Shown: piece after piece, positions 7,927 through 15,308 of the stretch
How the letters are laid out: every line of letters begins with the position of its first letter
How positions within the stretch are numbered: position 1 is the stretch's first letter
Source of the DNA: a virus
Reading direction: 5' to 3' (one strand)
Virus record (IMG/VR): IMGVR_UViG_3300036861_000275
Location: 28,313-92,312 of that record
DNA: 64,000 nucleotides
Notes under the pieces: model-generated
What the model saw: only the letters and a program-made list of their open reading frames with translations
Told to the model about the DNA's origin: nothing
The model's database searches: none
Position numbers and translations under genes: made by a program

Positions 7927-8278
7927 CGTTGGGGACCCCAATAGAATCCAAGAACATGGACGCTTTCTGATGGCCTGTTTGACATTCTGCCGAACGCTGT
8001 GCCTGTCTGACATCAGACCATTTCACTAGATGTTCTTGGCCTGGGCGCCATACATATACAGATTCACTGAGGCCCGACAACCAGTCGAGCACAAATACCT
8101 GCTCATCCGAGAATCCGCTTCTGTCTTTGACCTCTATAACCACTACACGACCATCTTTCTCAGCTATAAAATCCGGCCAGCCACGCCTAAATACTTGCCA
8201 GCCGGCCTTCTGAAGGCGTAGCAGACAGTCTTGTTCAGCGCGATTGCGTACCAGTATCAAAGGCTCCGGCTGTCCCAT
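7922..8278 (-). CDS. PD-(D/E)XK nuclease, VRR-NUC/resolvase-like
   Basis: A 118-residue protein. The nuclease core is 'GWPDFIAEKDGRVVVIEVKD': PD at residues ~35-36, then E-x-K in beta-strand 3, preceded by 'AEQDCLLRLQKAGWQVFRRG'. This is the compact arrangement of VRR-NUC and Holliday-junction-resolvase-like domains. Residues 90-118 look like a non-conserved tail. It stands between the phosphatase and the replication genes and probably acts on phage DNA intermediates; the substrate is unknown. Confidence 0.75.
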   Translation of the reverse strand: MGQPEPLILVRNRAEQDCLLRLQKAGWQVFRRGWPDFIAEKDGRVVVIEVKDRSGFSDEQVFVLDWLSGLSESVYVWRPGQEHLVKWSDVRQAQRSAECQTGHQKASMFLDSIGVPNV

Positions 8279-8773
8279 TTATAGCTCGTTCCAGTGGTCC
8301 GTCAGGAACGTTTTGATGCCCTCTCCGGCGCTGTAGTCTGGGTATAGTGGCAGGAACTTCATCGCCGCCGCGGGGTAGCTATCAGCTTCCCTTAGGACCT
8401 TCGATCTCTTTGCCAGCCACAGGAGCGCTAGGGACGGCGCCCGGCTGAGACCATGGTTGCAATGAATCTCGACGCCTGGCTTGCTCGGGAGCATCCATTG
8501 GTCCAAAAAGTCCAGCGCTGTCTGGAACGACTTCAATTGAAACAGCGGCAGAGGCGGGTCGATGAGATTTAGGACCAGGTGCTCGCCGAGATCTCCGCGC
8601 AGGCACGACAAATACTCTGGATGGTCCTTTGGGAGTCGGCGACTCCCCACCGCCTGGACGTGACATGGATCTTTCGCCGCGTGAATCATCGCCGGCTGCT
8701 TGCTCGACTTGGTCATCCATGAGCGGCAGTCTGTCACGTCCCCTAGCCAAAGCCGAGGATGTACCTCGATCAT
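8279..8773 (-). CDS. Dual-specificity protein phosphatase-like protein
   Basis: A 164-residue protein. The P-loop reads VEIHCNHGLSRAPSLALLWL (residues ~100-119): the Cys-x5-Arg cysteine-phosphatase signature in its dual-specificity form (HCxxGxSR), followed by the usual SLAL helix. N-terminal 'IEVHPRLWLGDVTD' matches the opening of DSP domains ('i.p.lylG...'). A candidate general acid is in 'LNLIDPP'. Such enzymes remove phosphate from Ser/Thr/Tyr residues or from non-protein substrates. Phage examples exist but their targets are mostly unknown. It starts at ATG 8773, inside another ORF. Confidence 0.8.
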   Translation of the reverse strand: MIEVHPRLWLGDVTDCRSWMTKSSKQPAMIHAAKDPCHVQAVGSRRLPKDHPEYLSCLRGDLGEHLVLNLIDPPLPLFQLKSFQTALDFLDQWMLPSKPGVEIHCNHGLSRAPSLALLWLAKRSKVLREADSYPAAAMKFLPLYPDYSAGEGIKTFLTDHWNEL

Positions 8774-8966
8774 GTATCTTCTCTCTGGCCGGCGGATGGC
8801 TGGCCTCGTCTCCGGATTGAATAACCAGCCCGCAACGGCACTGGTGCGGTTCTCCGTGGTGGTAGCGCCCCAGGACGCACCAATGTGCGATGCCGGTCGT
8901 GCCGTGTACCCTGTCTAATCCCCGACACGATGGCATCCCAGGGTTAACATCAAACAGCCAAGCCAA
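8382..8966 (-). CDS. Zinc-motif ORF overlapping the phosphatase gene
   Basis: This 194-codon frame opens with TTG at 8966, placed ideally behind AGAGGAGG. Its first ~65 codons fill an otherwise empty gap and look genuine: 'AHWCVLGRYHHGEPHQCRCG' has a Cys/His pattern for one metal site. The remaining ~130 codons lie in another frame inside the phosphatase gene and are low-complexity (Arg, Pro, Ser), as expected of shadow coding. Either the two genes overlap by 392 bases or the reading frame is broken. The N-terminal part is likely translated, but the length is uncertain. Confidence 0.4.
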   Translation of the reverse strand: MAWLFDVNPGMPSCRGLDRVHGTTGIAHWCVLGRYHHGEPHQCRCGLVIQSGDEASHPPAREKIHDRGTSSALARGRDRLPLMDDQVEQAAGDDSRGERSMSRPGGGESPTPKGPSRVFVVPARRSRRAPGPKSHRPASAAVSIEVVPDSAGLFGPMDAPEQARRRDSLQPWSQPGAVPSAPVAGKEIEGPKGS

Positions 8967-8989
8967 CTTAACCTCCTCTACTAATTTCC

Positions 8990-9802
8990 CTATTCAGGGT
9001 ACCCTGCCGCTCCCAAGAGCCCATTCTTGCCTTCTGGAAGCGGAAACTGCTCTGACGTCGCCGCATAGATGCGGGTCAGCACTTCTCCGACAGAGAATGC
9101 CTTCAGGGCGCGCTCGGTTTTCCAGTAGATTTCGGCGTTGATGGTGCCGTTGCTGGCCCCCACCATGTCCTTGAGGAAACCCCTGAAGTACATCATGGTG
9201 GCCTCTTCTGGCTTGGGGAGGCCACCAGAGAGAATCGCTGCGGCCCGCTCCAGGGTGGCGGAGTGGAGATGATAGTAGGCACGCCCGAACACCGATCTCA
9301 CCGGAGCTATGTCCACACCCTTGCCGCCTCTGGACAATAGCTTGGTGGCGTATCGGATGGCCAGTTCGTGTTGTTTGAAGAACGTCCTGGCTGTGTTCAA
9401 GCTGCTCGGCCTCAAGCTGGGGGCACCAGCTCGATACATCTGATTGGCCGTCGCCGACTCGGCGGCTGAAACCGAGACGTCGTCCACGATTCTCATGGTA
9501 TCCGCCAGCGTGCGTCCGCGCTGTTGGTCGATGGCGGCGACCGCCTCATCCGATAGCCCATAGGCCACCATCATCCACACGCCGCGGTTGGCCCGGATGA
9601 TCGCCAGAAGCCTGTGCTGGCCGTCGCGTAGCCGGCCCTTATCGTCGAACGCAATCCCTTGATGATGCAGATAGAACCTGCCGGCGAGGATGTCCGATGT
9701 CAACCTCGCGATGTCGTACTCGTTGATCTTCTTGTTCTTGTAGTTAAGAGCAAAGTACACTTCTGCCAATGCCGGGTCGATGTATTGCTGCTCGATTCTC
9801 AT
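8990..9802 (-). CDS. ParB/DGQHR-type domain protein
   Basis: A 270-residue protein. Residues 50-72 carry 'GIAFDDKGRLRDGQHRLLAI', the (D/E)GQHR motif of ParB-like nucleotide-binding/nuclease folds, followed by 'VAYGLSDEAVAAIDQQRGRT', which is seen in phage ParB-like proteins of this length. The rest is helical. The family includes CTPases and nucleases; which activity applies here is unknown. It starts at an ATG behind a TAAAGGAGACC Shine-Dalgarno. Confidence 0.7.
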   Translation of the reverse strand: MRIEQQYIDPALAEVYFALNYKNKKINEYDIARLTSDILAGRFYLHHQGIAFDDKGRLRDGQHRLLAIIRANRGVWMMVAYGLSDEAVAAIDQQRGRTLADTMRIVDDVSVSAAESATANQMYRAGAPSLRPSSLNTARTFFKQHELAIRYATKLLSRGGKGVDIAPVRSVFGRAYYHLHSATLERAAAILSGGLPKPEEATMMYFRGFLKDMVGASNGTINAEIYWKTERALKAFSVGEVLTRIYAATSEQFPLPEGKNGLLGAAGYPE

Positions 9803-9813
9803 TACGGTCTCCT

Positions 9814-11058
9814 TTATGCCCTGAGTGTGGGCTCGAAAGTGATCCCGGACGCCTCGAATTCCGCCCGGTCTATAAAAAAATGGGGCTTGCTATCGAACTC
9901 CGCAGTAACCATCGGATAACACGTCCTTTTCACAACGCAGTAGCTGCACGGATACCCTAATTCCGCCCGGTCCAGCTTGCCAGTGCTATTGCATTCTTCG
10001 CACGCTTTTGGTCCCCGCGCAAGAGGGATCATAGAACCTTTCCTAGTTCTCTGGATACCGCTACCGCCGCAGGTAGGACAGTCGAAAACTGGTCCGTACT
10101 GTCGAAAAACATCCTTAGAACCTGGGCCAGCGTCGCGAGAGAACAACAGCGTCCGCCGGACGTGGTCGTGAATTAGCGTCAGCATCCCATCATCGTAGGG
10201 ATTGTCCACGTGGGCAAGATCCCATTCCTGGTCTCCGGGCAGCTCCGGTTCCCGATCGTCCTTGAGCATGTACTCCTCGGTCTTGCCGGTCAGCTTTGTG
10301 ATGGTCAAGACCTTCCGCTGATGCCGGCGCGAGAAGTCCAACTCGACCAGGTGGCTGGTCTCTTTGCGCTCAGCGATCATAACGACGTCTAGACCTGTGG
10401 CCTCGCTGAGCCCGATCATCTGAGCCAGCCTACCCCAGCCTAGACGCCCCAACAGTACGTCCCTGAAGCCGAAGTTAGACATGCTCTTATTCTCGATCAC
10501 GACCAGGCGGCCGTCGATCAAGCCGAGCCAGTCAACGAATGTCGGCACCCAAACACGACTGCCGACAGAATCGACCACGAAGCCTAACATCTTGCCGCAC
10601 CAGCCGTGAGCCGGGCGGTCGTCGCGCGATATGCCTGCATCGCAGGATGGACAGGCAATCAGTTTCATTTTTAGACGGCCATCCACGAGACGTACGTAGG
10701 GCGGCGAGAAAGTGTCGCGCCGAATGCCCCATATACGGCGGCGGGAGACCATGTCTATCATGATCCTTAACTCCTCGTCCTTGAGTGGCACCGGGAAGTA
10801 GAACGGCTCTTGCCGCAATCCGGTCAGGTTGGGGATGCACTGCCGGAAAACGTCATTCAGCCACTCTTCTTCGATGCGGCCATGAGCAAAGCGGATGAGA
10901 TCTCGTGGCTGCAACGCTTCCGGGTTAGACTGCTCCGGGAAGCGCCGGAACTGAAGCGAAGCCGTGCAAGTGCCCAGCTGTGAACCGGTCGGATTGCCGC
11001 GTTCTTTGCGTTCAGCGGCTAGCCTGCCGTAGTGTGCACGTACGGATTCGATAATCAT
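9814..11058 (-). CDS. Cas4/RecB-like PD-(D/E)XK nuclease with cysteine clusters
   Basis: A 414-residue protein. The nuclease core is near residues 165-185: 'TFVDWLGLIDGRLVVIENKS' (D, then E-x-K), with 'GWGRLAQMIGLSEATGLDVV' as the following QhxxY-like helix. The C-terminal part has two DnaJ-type pairs (CPTCGGSG, CEECNSTG) and then PCSYCVVKRTC. Together with Cys near residue ~137-153 this resembles the iron-sulfur or zinc sites of Cas4/AddB-type nucleases. It is likely a DNA-end-processing exonuclease for phage recombination or replication. ATGA-type packing with the small gene upstream. Confidence 0.72.
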   Translation of the reverse strand: MIIESVRAHYGRLAAERKERGNPTGSQLGTCTASLQFRRFPEQSNPEALQPRDLIRFAHGRIEEEWLNDVFRQCIPNLTGLRQEPFYFPVPLKDEELRIMIDMVSRRRIWGIRRDTFSPPYVRLVDGRLKMKLIACPSCDAGISRDDRPAHGWCGKMLGFVVDSVGSRVWVPTFVDWLGLIDGRLVVIENKSMSNFGFRDVLLGRLGWGRLAQMIGLSEATGLDVVMIAERKETSHLVELDFSRRHQRKVLTITKLTGKTEEYMLKDDREPELPGDQEWDLAHVDNPYDDGMLTLIHDHVRRTLLFSRDAGPGSKDVFRQYGPVFDCPTCGGSGIQRTRKGSMIPLARGPKACEECNSTGKLDRAELGYPCSYCVVKRTCYPMVTAEFDSKPHFFIDRAEFEASGITFEPTLRA

Positions 11059-11243
11059 CCGACAATCATCCGAGGTTTCCGGATTCTCCTGACTTCTTGG
11101 ATGGCCGAAATCTGCTCCAGGGCGTGCTCGGCCATGGCCAAAATTAGGCGCAACTGAAGCTGGTCAAACACTAGCGCCTCCCTGGATTGCAGTGTGTCTC
11201 GGATCTGGGTCACCGCTCGTATCGCTTCGTCCTTGGCGCTCAT
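11055..11243 (-). CDS. Small helical hypothetical protein
   Basis: A 62-residue protein starting MSAKDEAIRAV at 11243, behind AAAGGAGGGGACACA. It is an amphipathic helical protein with a basic C-terminus (RRIRKPRM). No family is recognised. It is coupled to the Cas4-like nuclease by overlap of stop and start, which suggests co-regulation and perhaps an accessory role. Confidence 0.6.
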   Translation of the reverse strand: MSAKDEAIRAVTQIRDTLQSREALVFDQLQLRLILAMAEHALEQISAIQEVRRIRKPRMIVG

Positions 11244-11309
11244 TGTGTCCCCTCCTTTCCAAGTTCCCCTATTCAGCATGCCGTTGCTCAGCCCCGCCAC
11301 GCCTCGGTT

Positions 11310-12308
11310 CTACCTGCGCTTTCCCTTCAGCCGGATGGTCTGCGCCAGTATATCTCTGGCCCCACGGCCGCCGGCTTCGGCACCCTCGAACATATCGCCC
11401 TGCTCTTTGATCTGTCCGCCGTTCAGGTCTGGCGATCGGTACACCGCCGTCAAATACGCCTCGTACTCAGCCGGAGTTAGCCCGTTAGACTGCGCCGCAC
11501 GGTAGCAGCTTTCGACGGTCCATCCGTATGTTTTCTGTGCCGGCGCCCCAGCACCATCCGGGGTGCTCAATCCGGATGGGCCCATTGCTGGAGACGCCGG
11601 CTCAGACTCGATCACGTCGTCGTCGATTTCGTCCACCGGCGCGGCCGGCAGGCTCATCACTTCCACCTTGCCACCCATGGCGCGACGGTACTCGAAGACG
11701 TCCGCGTAGCTCACCGGCGCGTCGATTCGAGGCACGTGGATCGTGGTCCGCACCATATCCTGTTTCTTGGGATCGTGTCGCTGGGTCTCCTGGGGCTCCA
11801 GCTTCAGCAGGAACGGGATGCCCCTAAGTCCCCCGAACGTAGCCGCGAAATGGTCCAAGCAAGAATTTAATGAGATGATGCTGGTCCGGCCGTGCACGGT
11901 CAATTGCCAGACACCCAGCATCTTTACGTCCGGTAGCAGGAAGTTCAGCGTGGCGGTCGGCTTGCACTGCGGCTTGTCACCGTCCAGGTACTCGCAGGGG
12001 CAGGTCCGCTCCACCAGGTCGCCACCCGGGGACCAGCGCCGCGCCACTTCGCCGTTGCCGGCGCAGAAGAGACCGCCGCCGGACCGGTACATCTTCAGGG
12101 ATTGCGGGAAAATCATATCCGGGTCATCAACCGGGAGCATGATCCTCAACTCTTTCGGTTTGTCCCCGAAGACGGCCTTGACCGGGTCGGGACAGACGAA
12201 GTAGTCAGTCGCCCGCGGGAACGTTCTCCCATTGGACTCGACCATCACGCCGAGCTTGATCTTGCCGGCTCTAGGTAGCCGGCGCTTCTCCGACAATCCT
12301 TTAATCAC
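11310..12308 (-). CDS. Gp3-like/recombination-directionality-factor-like protein
   Basis: A 332-residue protein. The GTG at 12308, behind GGGAGTTGAAAAA, is chosen as start (VIKGLSEKRRLPRAG). The N-terminal block 'AGKIKLGVMVESNGRTFPRA' followed by 'DYFVCPDP' and 'KELRIMLPVDDPDMIFPQSL' matches the phage Gp3-like family, which includes the phiC31/phiBT1 recombination directionality factors and is often annotated 'hydrolase or metal-binding protein'. Cys at 'LFCAGNG', 'CPCEYLDG' and 'CKPTATLNF' suggests a metal site. No serine integrase is seen in this window, so a directionality function is not demonstrated. Confidence 0.6.
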   Translation of the reverse strand: MIKGLSEKRRLPRAGKIKLGVMVESNGRTFPRATDYFVCPDPVKAVFGDKPKELRIMLPVDDPDMIFPQSLKMYRSGGGLFCAGNGEVARRWSPGGDLVERTCPCEYLDGDKPQCKPTATLNFLLPDVKMLGVWQLTVHGRTSIISLNSCLDHFAATFGGLRGIPFLLKLEPQETQRHDPKKQDMVRTTIHVPRIDAPVSYADVFEYRRAMGGKVEVMSLPAAPVDEIDDDVIESEPASPAMGPSGLSTPDGAGAPAQKTYGWTVESCYRAAQSNGLTPAEYEAYLTAVYRSPDLNGGQIKEQGDMFEGAEAGGRGARDILAQTIRLKGKRR

Positions 12309-12321
12309 TTTTTCAACTCCC

Positions 12322-13077
12322 TTATAGGGTTTTGATCGCAATACTTTCCTTCTGAAACACTGCAATTCCCGGAATGTTGATCTGCGCTGCCGTGAGCCCG
12401 GTCTTACCGAGACGCACGATTTCGGCCCGGATGGCTGGCTCATCAGGCTTCATCAGATGACGCGGCACTAGAGCCGTATTGATGACATTAAAATCCCAGA
12501 GCTTCCGGACGGTGGACGTCGCCTCTTCGGTGACGGTGGTACGCTTTGGCGCCATAGCTACGGCGCGTAGGTCGACAGCCTTGACTTGCTCCTGTTGAGC
12601 CACGGTGTCCGCCGCAGCGGCCGTATCGAGGGCCTCCGCAACCGCCTCATGCTGCCCCGCCCTGTCGGCCTCGAGGGCGCGCGCCATGGCATCGTCGGCT
12701 TCCCGTTTGGCGCGTATGGCCTCTTCCTGTGCCTTGCGCGCCAGCGCGGCGGCTTCGTCGGCTTTACGTTGCTCTTCACGGGCGAAAGTTAGTATGCGCT
12801 CGCGCAGAATAGCATCCGCTTGGCTCACTGGGAGCATCACGCTTCTGAACTCAGCGTTCAAGCTATCCTTCCAGGCTTCGACCGGTTTCAGGAAGCTCCT
12901 CCGGCCAGCCTCGGCTTGATTGAGGATCGTGGAGATGCGCCCCAGTATGGTGACAGCCTGCGCCCTGGAATCAGCGTCGATGACTACAAGCGCCTTCGCC
13001 TGCTCCAAAATCGCCGCGGCTTGTGAACGGTAATCCTGAACAGCCAGCCCCTTGTCGATTAGCACTGGTACGCTCAT
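12322..13077 (-). CDS. Coiled-coil phage protein, early operon
   Basis: A 251-residue protein starting MSVPVLIDKG at 13077 behind AGGTGGTGGCCACA. Residues ~90-175 are a long Ala/Glu/Arg coiled coil. The C-terminal ~75 residues ('TVRKLWDFNVINTALVPRHL' onward) are a conserved globular domain often found beside phage recombination genes; I know no function for it. It is the first gene of the leftward operon and stands just downstream of the best promoter in the window. Confidence 0.7.
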   Translation of the reverse strand: MSVPVLIDKGLAVQDYRSQAAAILEQAKALVVIDADSRAQAVTILGRISTILNQAEAGRRSFLKPVEAWKDSLNAEFRSVMLPVSQADAILRERILTFAREEQRKADEAAALARKAQEEAIRAKREADDAMARALEADRAGQHEAVAEALDTAAAADTVAQQEQVKAVDLRAVAMAPKRTTVTEEATSTVRKLWDFNVINTALVPRHLMKPDEPAIRAEIVRLGKTGLTAAQINIPGIAVFQKESIAIKTL

Positions 13078-13108
13078 TGTGGCCACCACCTTTTTGTGTG
13101 TGATCCGC

Positions 13109-13138
13109 ATACTACGCTATCGACACAATCGTAGTCAA
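13109..13138 (-). promoter_or_regulatory. Leftward sigma70-like promoter
   Basis: On the minus strand the sequence is TTGACT (13138-13133), 18 bases, then TAGTAT (13114-13109), 32 bases before the ATG at 13077. It sits in the 105-bp gap between divergent genes. It would start the early leftward operon. Confidence 0.65.
13111..13135. promoter_or_regulatory. Operator-like inverted repeat over the promoter
   Basis: ACTACG (13111-13116) and CGTAGT (13130-13135) form an inverted repeat with a 13-base centre; further imperfect symmetry is present inside. It covers the -10 to -35 region of the leftward promoter, where a repressor would block RNA polymerase. The adjacent plus-strand gene encodes a candidate DNA-binding protein. 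Confidence 0.5.
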
Positions 13139-13182
13139 TACCCTATTGCGACCAATTCACTTTTAGGAGTAGGGTGGGTTTT

Positions 13183-13521
13183 ATGGACCCAACGAAAAGA
13201 CGGTCTACCAGAAACTCCCGATTCATCGTGGACTGGAACGCCGGAATGGACGAGGAGGTCCTGCGTAAGAAATACCTGTTCAATGACCGCCGCGCTGTGC
13301 GCGATTTGGCGTCATGTCTGCGCCGGCTAGGCTATACAGTGAAGCGGCGACTTCCCACCAAAAGCAAGCGTAAGGTATGGGCGGAAACTGTCATACTCAG
13401 GACAAGGGCAGCTACCGCGGTCCTCATGGACGCAGATGGTAAACAGATTGGCACCATGGACCCCATGACTAGAAAACCAAGCTGGTTCGGCGTGCCGACC
13501 GACGGAGGGCGATATGAGTAG
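13183..13521 (+). CDS. Small basic, possibly DNA-binding protein
   Basis: A 112-residue basic protein (MDPTKRRSTRNSRFIV...), one of only two genes on the plus strand. Residues ~15-50 ('GMDEEVLRKKYLFNDRRAVR' and onward to 'LRRLGYTVKRR') could form a helix-turn-helix. An AGGAG lies 13 bases upstream of this ATG; a GTG at 13174 is an alternative start with AGGAG 4 bases away. Its position opposite the early operon fits a regulator, but no family was recognised. Confidence 0.55.
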   Translation: MDPTKRRSTRNSRFIVDWNAGMDEEVLRKKYLFNDRRAVRDLASCLRRLGYTVKRRLPTKSKRKVWAETVILRTRAATAVLMDADGKQIGTMDPMTRKPSWFGVPTDGGRYE

Positions 13522-13906
13522 AGAGAGCGATTTCCTGAATGGTCTCATGGAGAAGAACAAAGAGGTCGAGCGTCTGACGGAAGACGTCGCCAGACTGCGC
13601 ACCGAACTGGATGGACAATTGGCGGCTACGCTTCGCGTCAGAGAGGACGCCAACAAGTGGTTTCACGCCTATCAGGACGAGTTTAGCGAGAGCATCCGCC
13701 TGCGCGCCGAGCGAGATGAGATGTTCACCGCCAAAGTTATGGATGAGGTAGTGGCGGCTGAAACGGAGAAGCTGAGGGCCGAGGTAGCCCGTCTGCGTGT
13801 AATCGCAGACAAGGCGTATGCGCTGGCCGTATTTATGGGACGGGATGCAAACCCCACATCAGCTTGGGCGGACTTCTACAATACCGCTATGGCCGTCCAG
13901 CCTTGA
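13514..13906 (+). CDS. Coiled-coil hypothetical protein
   Basis: A 130-residue protein, acidic and helical; residues 10-45 and 75-100 show heptad-like spacing. It overlaps the preceding plus-strand gene by 8 bases. No family recognised. Its 3' end runs convergently into the small minus-strand gene at 13887. Confidence 0.6.
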   Translation: MSRESDFLNGLMEKNKEVERLTEDVARLRTELDGQLAATLRVREDANKWFHAYQDEFSESIRLRAERDEMFTAKVMDEVVAAETEKLRAEVARLRVIADKAYALAVFMGRDANPTSAWADFYNTAMAVQP

Positions 13907-14075
13907 GACAAACAAGCCTGGGGCGCCGGCACACAGAACATTCAAGCGTGCGCCAAGCGTCCCCAGGCCCGATCCGAAACGCTCTACCCGGCACGTCGTG
14001 ATGTCCTAGCCAGGAGCAGAGCAGGCCGCCTAGAATACGATCCTTCCACGTGCGCGGCCTGGCTGGCCGGCGCAT
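13887..14075 (-). CDS. DUF1660-like small zinc protein
   Basis: A 62-residue protein with 'LLCSWLGHHD' near residue 18 and 'LECSVCRRPRLVC' near residue 44. The C...GHH...C..C pattern and size match the small phage DUF1660 type proteins (one metal site, no known function). The start is preceded by GAGGTG. Its 3' end overlaps the convergent coiled-coil gene by 20 bases. Confidence 0.5.
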   Translation of the reverse strand: MRRPARPRTWKDRILGGLLCSWLGHHDVPGRAFRIGPGDAWRTLECSVCRRPRLVCLKAGRP

Positions 14076-14088
14076 CTAGGCACCTCAG

Positions 14089-14373
14089 TTACTTCGTCGA
14101 CAGCTTGTCGACGCCAGTCAACTTCTGGAAAAGGTTGACTAGTACGTCTCCTGCCAGGTATGCAACAGCCCCCACTAGGGCAGCCTGTTGCAGCACGCTG
14201 GCGTCCTTCGGGATCGGGATCACTGGGAAGAGCGGGAGGAGGACTCCGACCGCGCCGCCCAAGAGAACGTCCGCAATCGACTTCCGGGAGAGCGTGACCT
14301 GATCGTTGCTGACGAAGGCTTTGAGGGCTGACCCGGCGATGCCCCCGAGGGCAAGGTAGACACTGACGTCCAT
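14089..14373 (-). CDS. Holin-like membrane protein
   Basis: A 94-residue protein starting MDVSVYLALGGIAGSALKAF at 14373, behind an ideal AGGAGG. It has two or three hydrophobic segments: residues ~5-20, 'ADVLLGGAVGVLLPLFPVIP', and 'AALVGAVAYLAGDVLVNLF'. The C-terminus is charged. Its place in the lysis cassette after the endolysin makes a holin the best guess; hydrophobic topology is the only direct evidence. Confidence 0.6.
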   Translation of the reverse strand: MDVSVYLALGGIAGSALKAFVSNDQVTLSRKSIADVLLGGAVGVLLPLFPVIPIPKDASVLQQAALVGAVAYLAGDVLVNLFQKLTGVDKLSTK

Positions 14374-14540
14374 AGGATACCTCCTGTCGTGGTTGAAGGA
14401 ACTACCGTCCGTGCTTCTAATATAGCGCAGATGATGCCCATCACCGCTATGATTATTGCGAGTCCCGCAAAGCCTATGGCAAAGTATCCGGCCATGGCTG
14501 ATGTCTGAGGAGAAAAGAGCACTATATCGCGTAGTTCCAT
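14220..14540 (-). CDS. Single-pass membrane ORF overlapping the holin-like gene
   Basis: A 106-codon frame. The ATG at 14540 overlaps the TAA of the preceding zinc-ribbon gene (TAATG), the coupling used throughout this genome. Residues ~15-40 (AMAGYFAIGFAGLAIIIAVM and on) form one strong membrane segment. The last ~50 codons overlap the holin-like gene in another frame and are basic and Ser/Pro-rich. It could be a spanin- or antiholin-like lysis protein, or only its first half may matter. Confidence 0.45.
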   Translation of the reverse strand: MELRDIVLFSPQTSAMAGYFAIGFAGLAIIIAVMGIICAILEARTVVPSTTTGGILWTSVSTLPSGASPGQPSKPSSATIRSRSPGSRLRTFSWAARSESSSRSSQ

Positions 14541-14665
14541 TACACGCTCTGCCTGGTGGAGCCGTCGACCCACCCGCACACACATCTCCACAGGCGCACA
14601 ATCGGGTCGAAATACGCCGTGTGTTGCCCGCATCTTTGGCAGTGCCGGGGATCATTGGCTAGCAT
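14540..14665 (-). CDS. 41-residue zinc-ribbon protein
   Basis: It starts MLANDPRHCQRCGQHTAYFD, with CQRCG and later WRCVCGW, so four cysteines form a compact zinc ribbon. Start and stop are both fused to neighbours by TAATG overlaps. Tiny zinc ribbons of this kind are common in phages and lack known functions. Confidence 0.6.
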   Translation of the reverse strand: MLANDPRHCQRCGQHTAYFDPIVRLWRCVCGWVDGSTRQSV

Positions 14666-15087
14666 TAGTTCCATTCTCCGGTCCGAAGTTGTGTCATCAA
14701 TCTCTCTGCCCGTATTCCTACCTGACGGGCCCACTTTGAAGCAAGCCCCTCTCGGGCAGCTGTCTCCCAGTCTCCAGCCTCAGCGGCCTTGAGCATTTTC
14801 TCGAACTTGGCAAGTCCAGCGACACCGAGATTATACCCCATGTTCACGAAGGCTCCGCGTCTCGGTTCATCCAGAATTCTCATCCACGGCCATCGCCCTA
14901 AAACCTCGGCCGTGGTCTCGGAAAGCACCTCGTCGAGAATGAACTCAGCCGCTCTCAGGGAGAGCTTTCGCCGCTCCAGACAGAACCCGATTCCTACCGT
15001 CCAGAGCCCTTGAGAATCCTGGTATGGGGTCGGACGATAGCCCTCGTCCCGTATAAGCTGCTCACGGAGGTTAGTCGGAGCACTCAT
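14665..15087 (-). CDS. Endolysin, GH24 (T4-type) lysozyme
   Basis: A 140-residue muramidase that would cleave the peptidoglycan glycan chain. The start at 15087 (MSAPTNLREQ) overlaps the upstream TGA (TGATG). The GH24 catalytic triad is visible near the N-terminus: Glu in 'IRDEGYRP', Asp in 'PYQDSQG' and Thr in 'LWTVGIGF'. 'GAFVNMGYNLGVAGLAKFEK' is the conserved mid-domain. No signal peptide or SAR segment is seen, so it needs a holin for release. Confidence 0.88.
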   Translation of the reverse strand: MSAPTNLREQLIRDEGYRPTPYQDSQGLWTVGIGFCLERRKLSLRAAEFILDEVLSETTAEVLGRWPWMRILDEPRRGAFVNMGYNLGVAGLAKFEKMLKAAEAGDWETAAREGLASKWARQVGIRAERLMTQLRTGEWN

Positions 15088-15308
15088 CAGTCGCACTCCC
15101 TTTGTGCCACTTCGTCACCGCGCCATGTGCCGCGGCAGATAAGACGCAACGTCTTCTGATTACTCTCGTCGTGTCTCTTCAGGGCAGTCGTCAACGGGCT
15201 CGCTAGGACACCGTCAAAGGCTCCAAGTATGTATAGACACAAGAAAGTAGGTACTCCGATCACCCCTACGGCTTTAACCCACCACGGCATCCGATCTGTA
15301 GGGTTCAT
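15087..15308 (-). CDS. Small membrane protein of the lysis cassette
   Basis: A 73-residue protein starting MNPTDRMPWWVKAVGVIGVP; the ATG at 15308 overlaps the stop of the giant gene (ATGA). One membrane segment lies at ~10-30, followed by a soluble tail with two cysteines. The position just before the endolysin suggests a holin/pinholin or i-spanin-like role. No family was recognised. Confidence 0.6.
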   Translation of the reverse strand: MNPTDRMPWWVKAVGVIGVPTFLCLYILGAFDGVLASPLTTALKRHDESNQKTLRLICRGTWRGDEVAQRECD

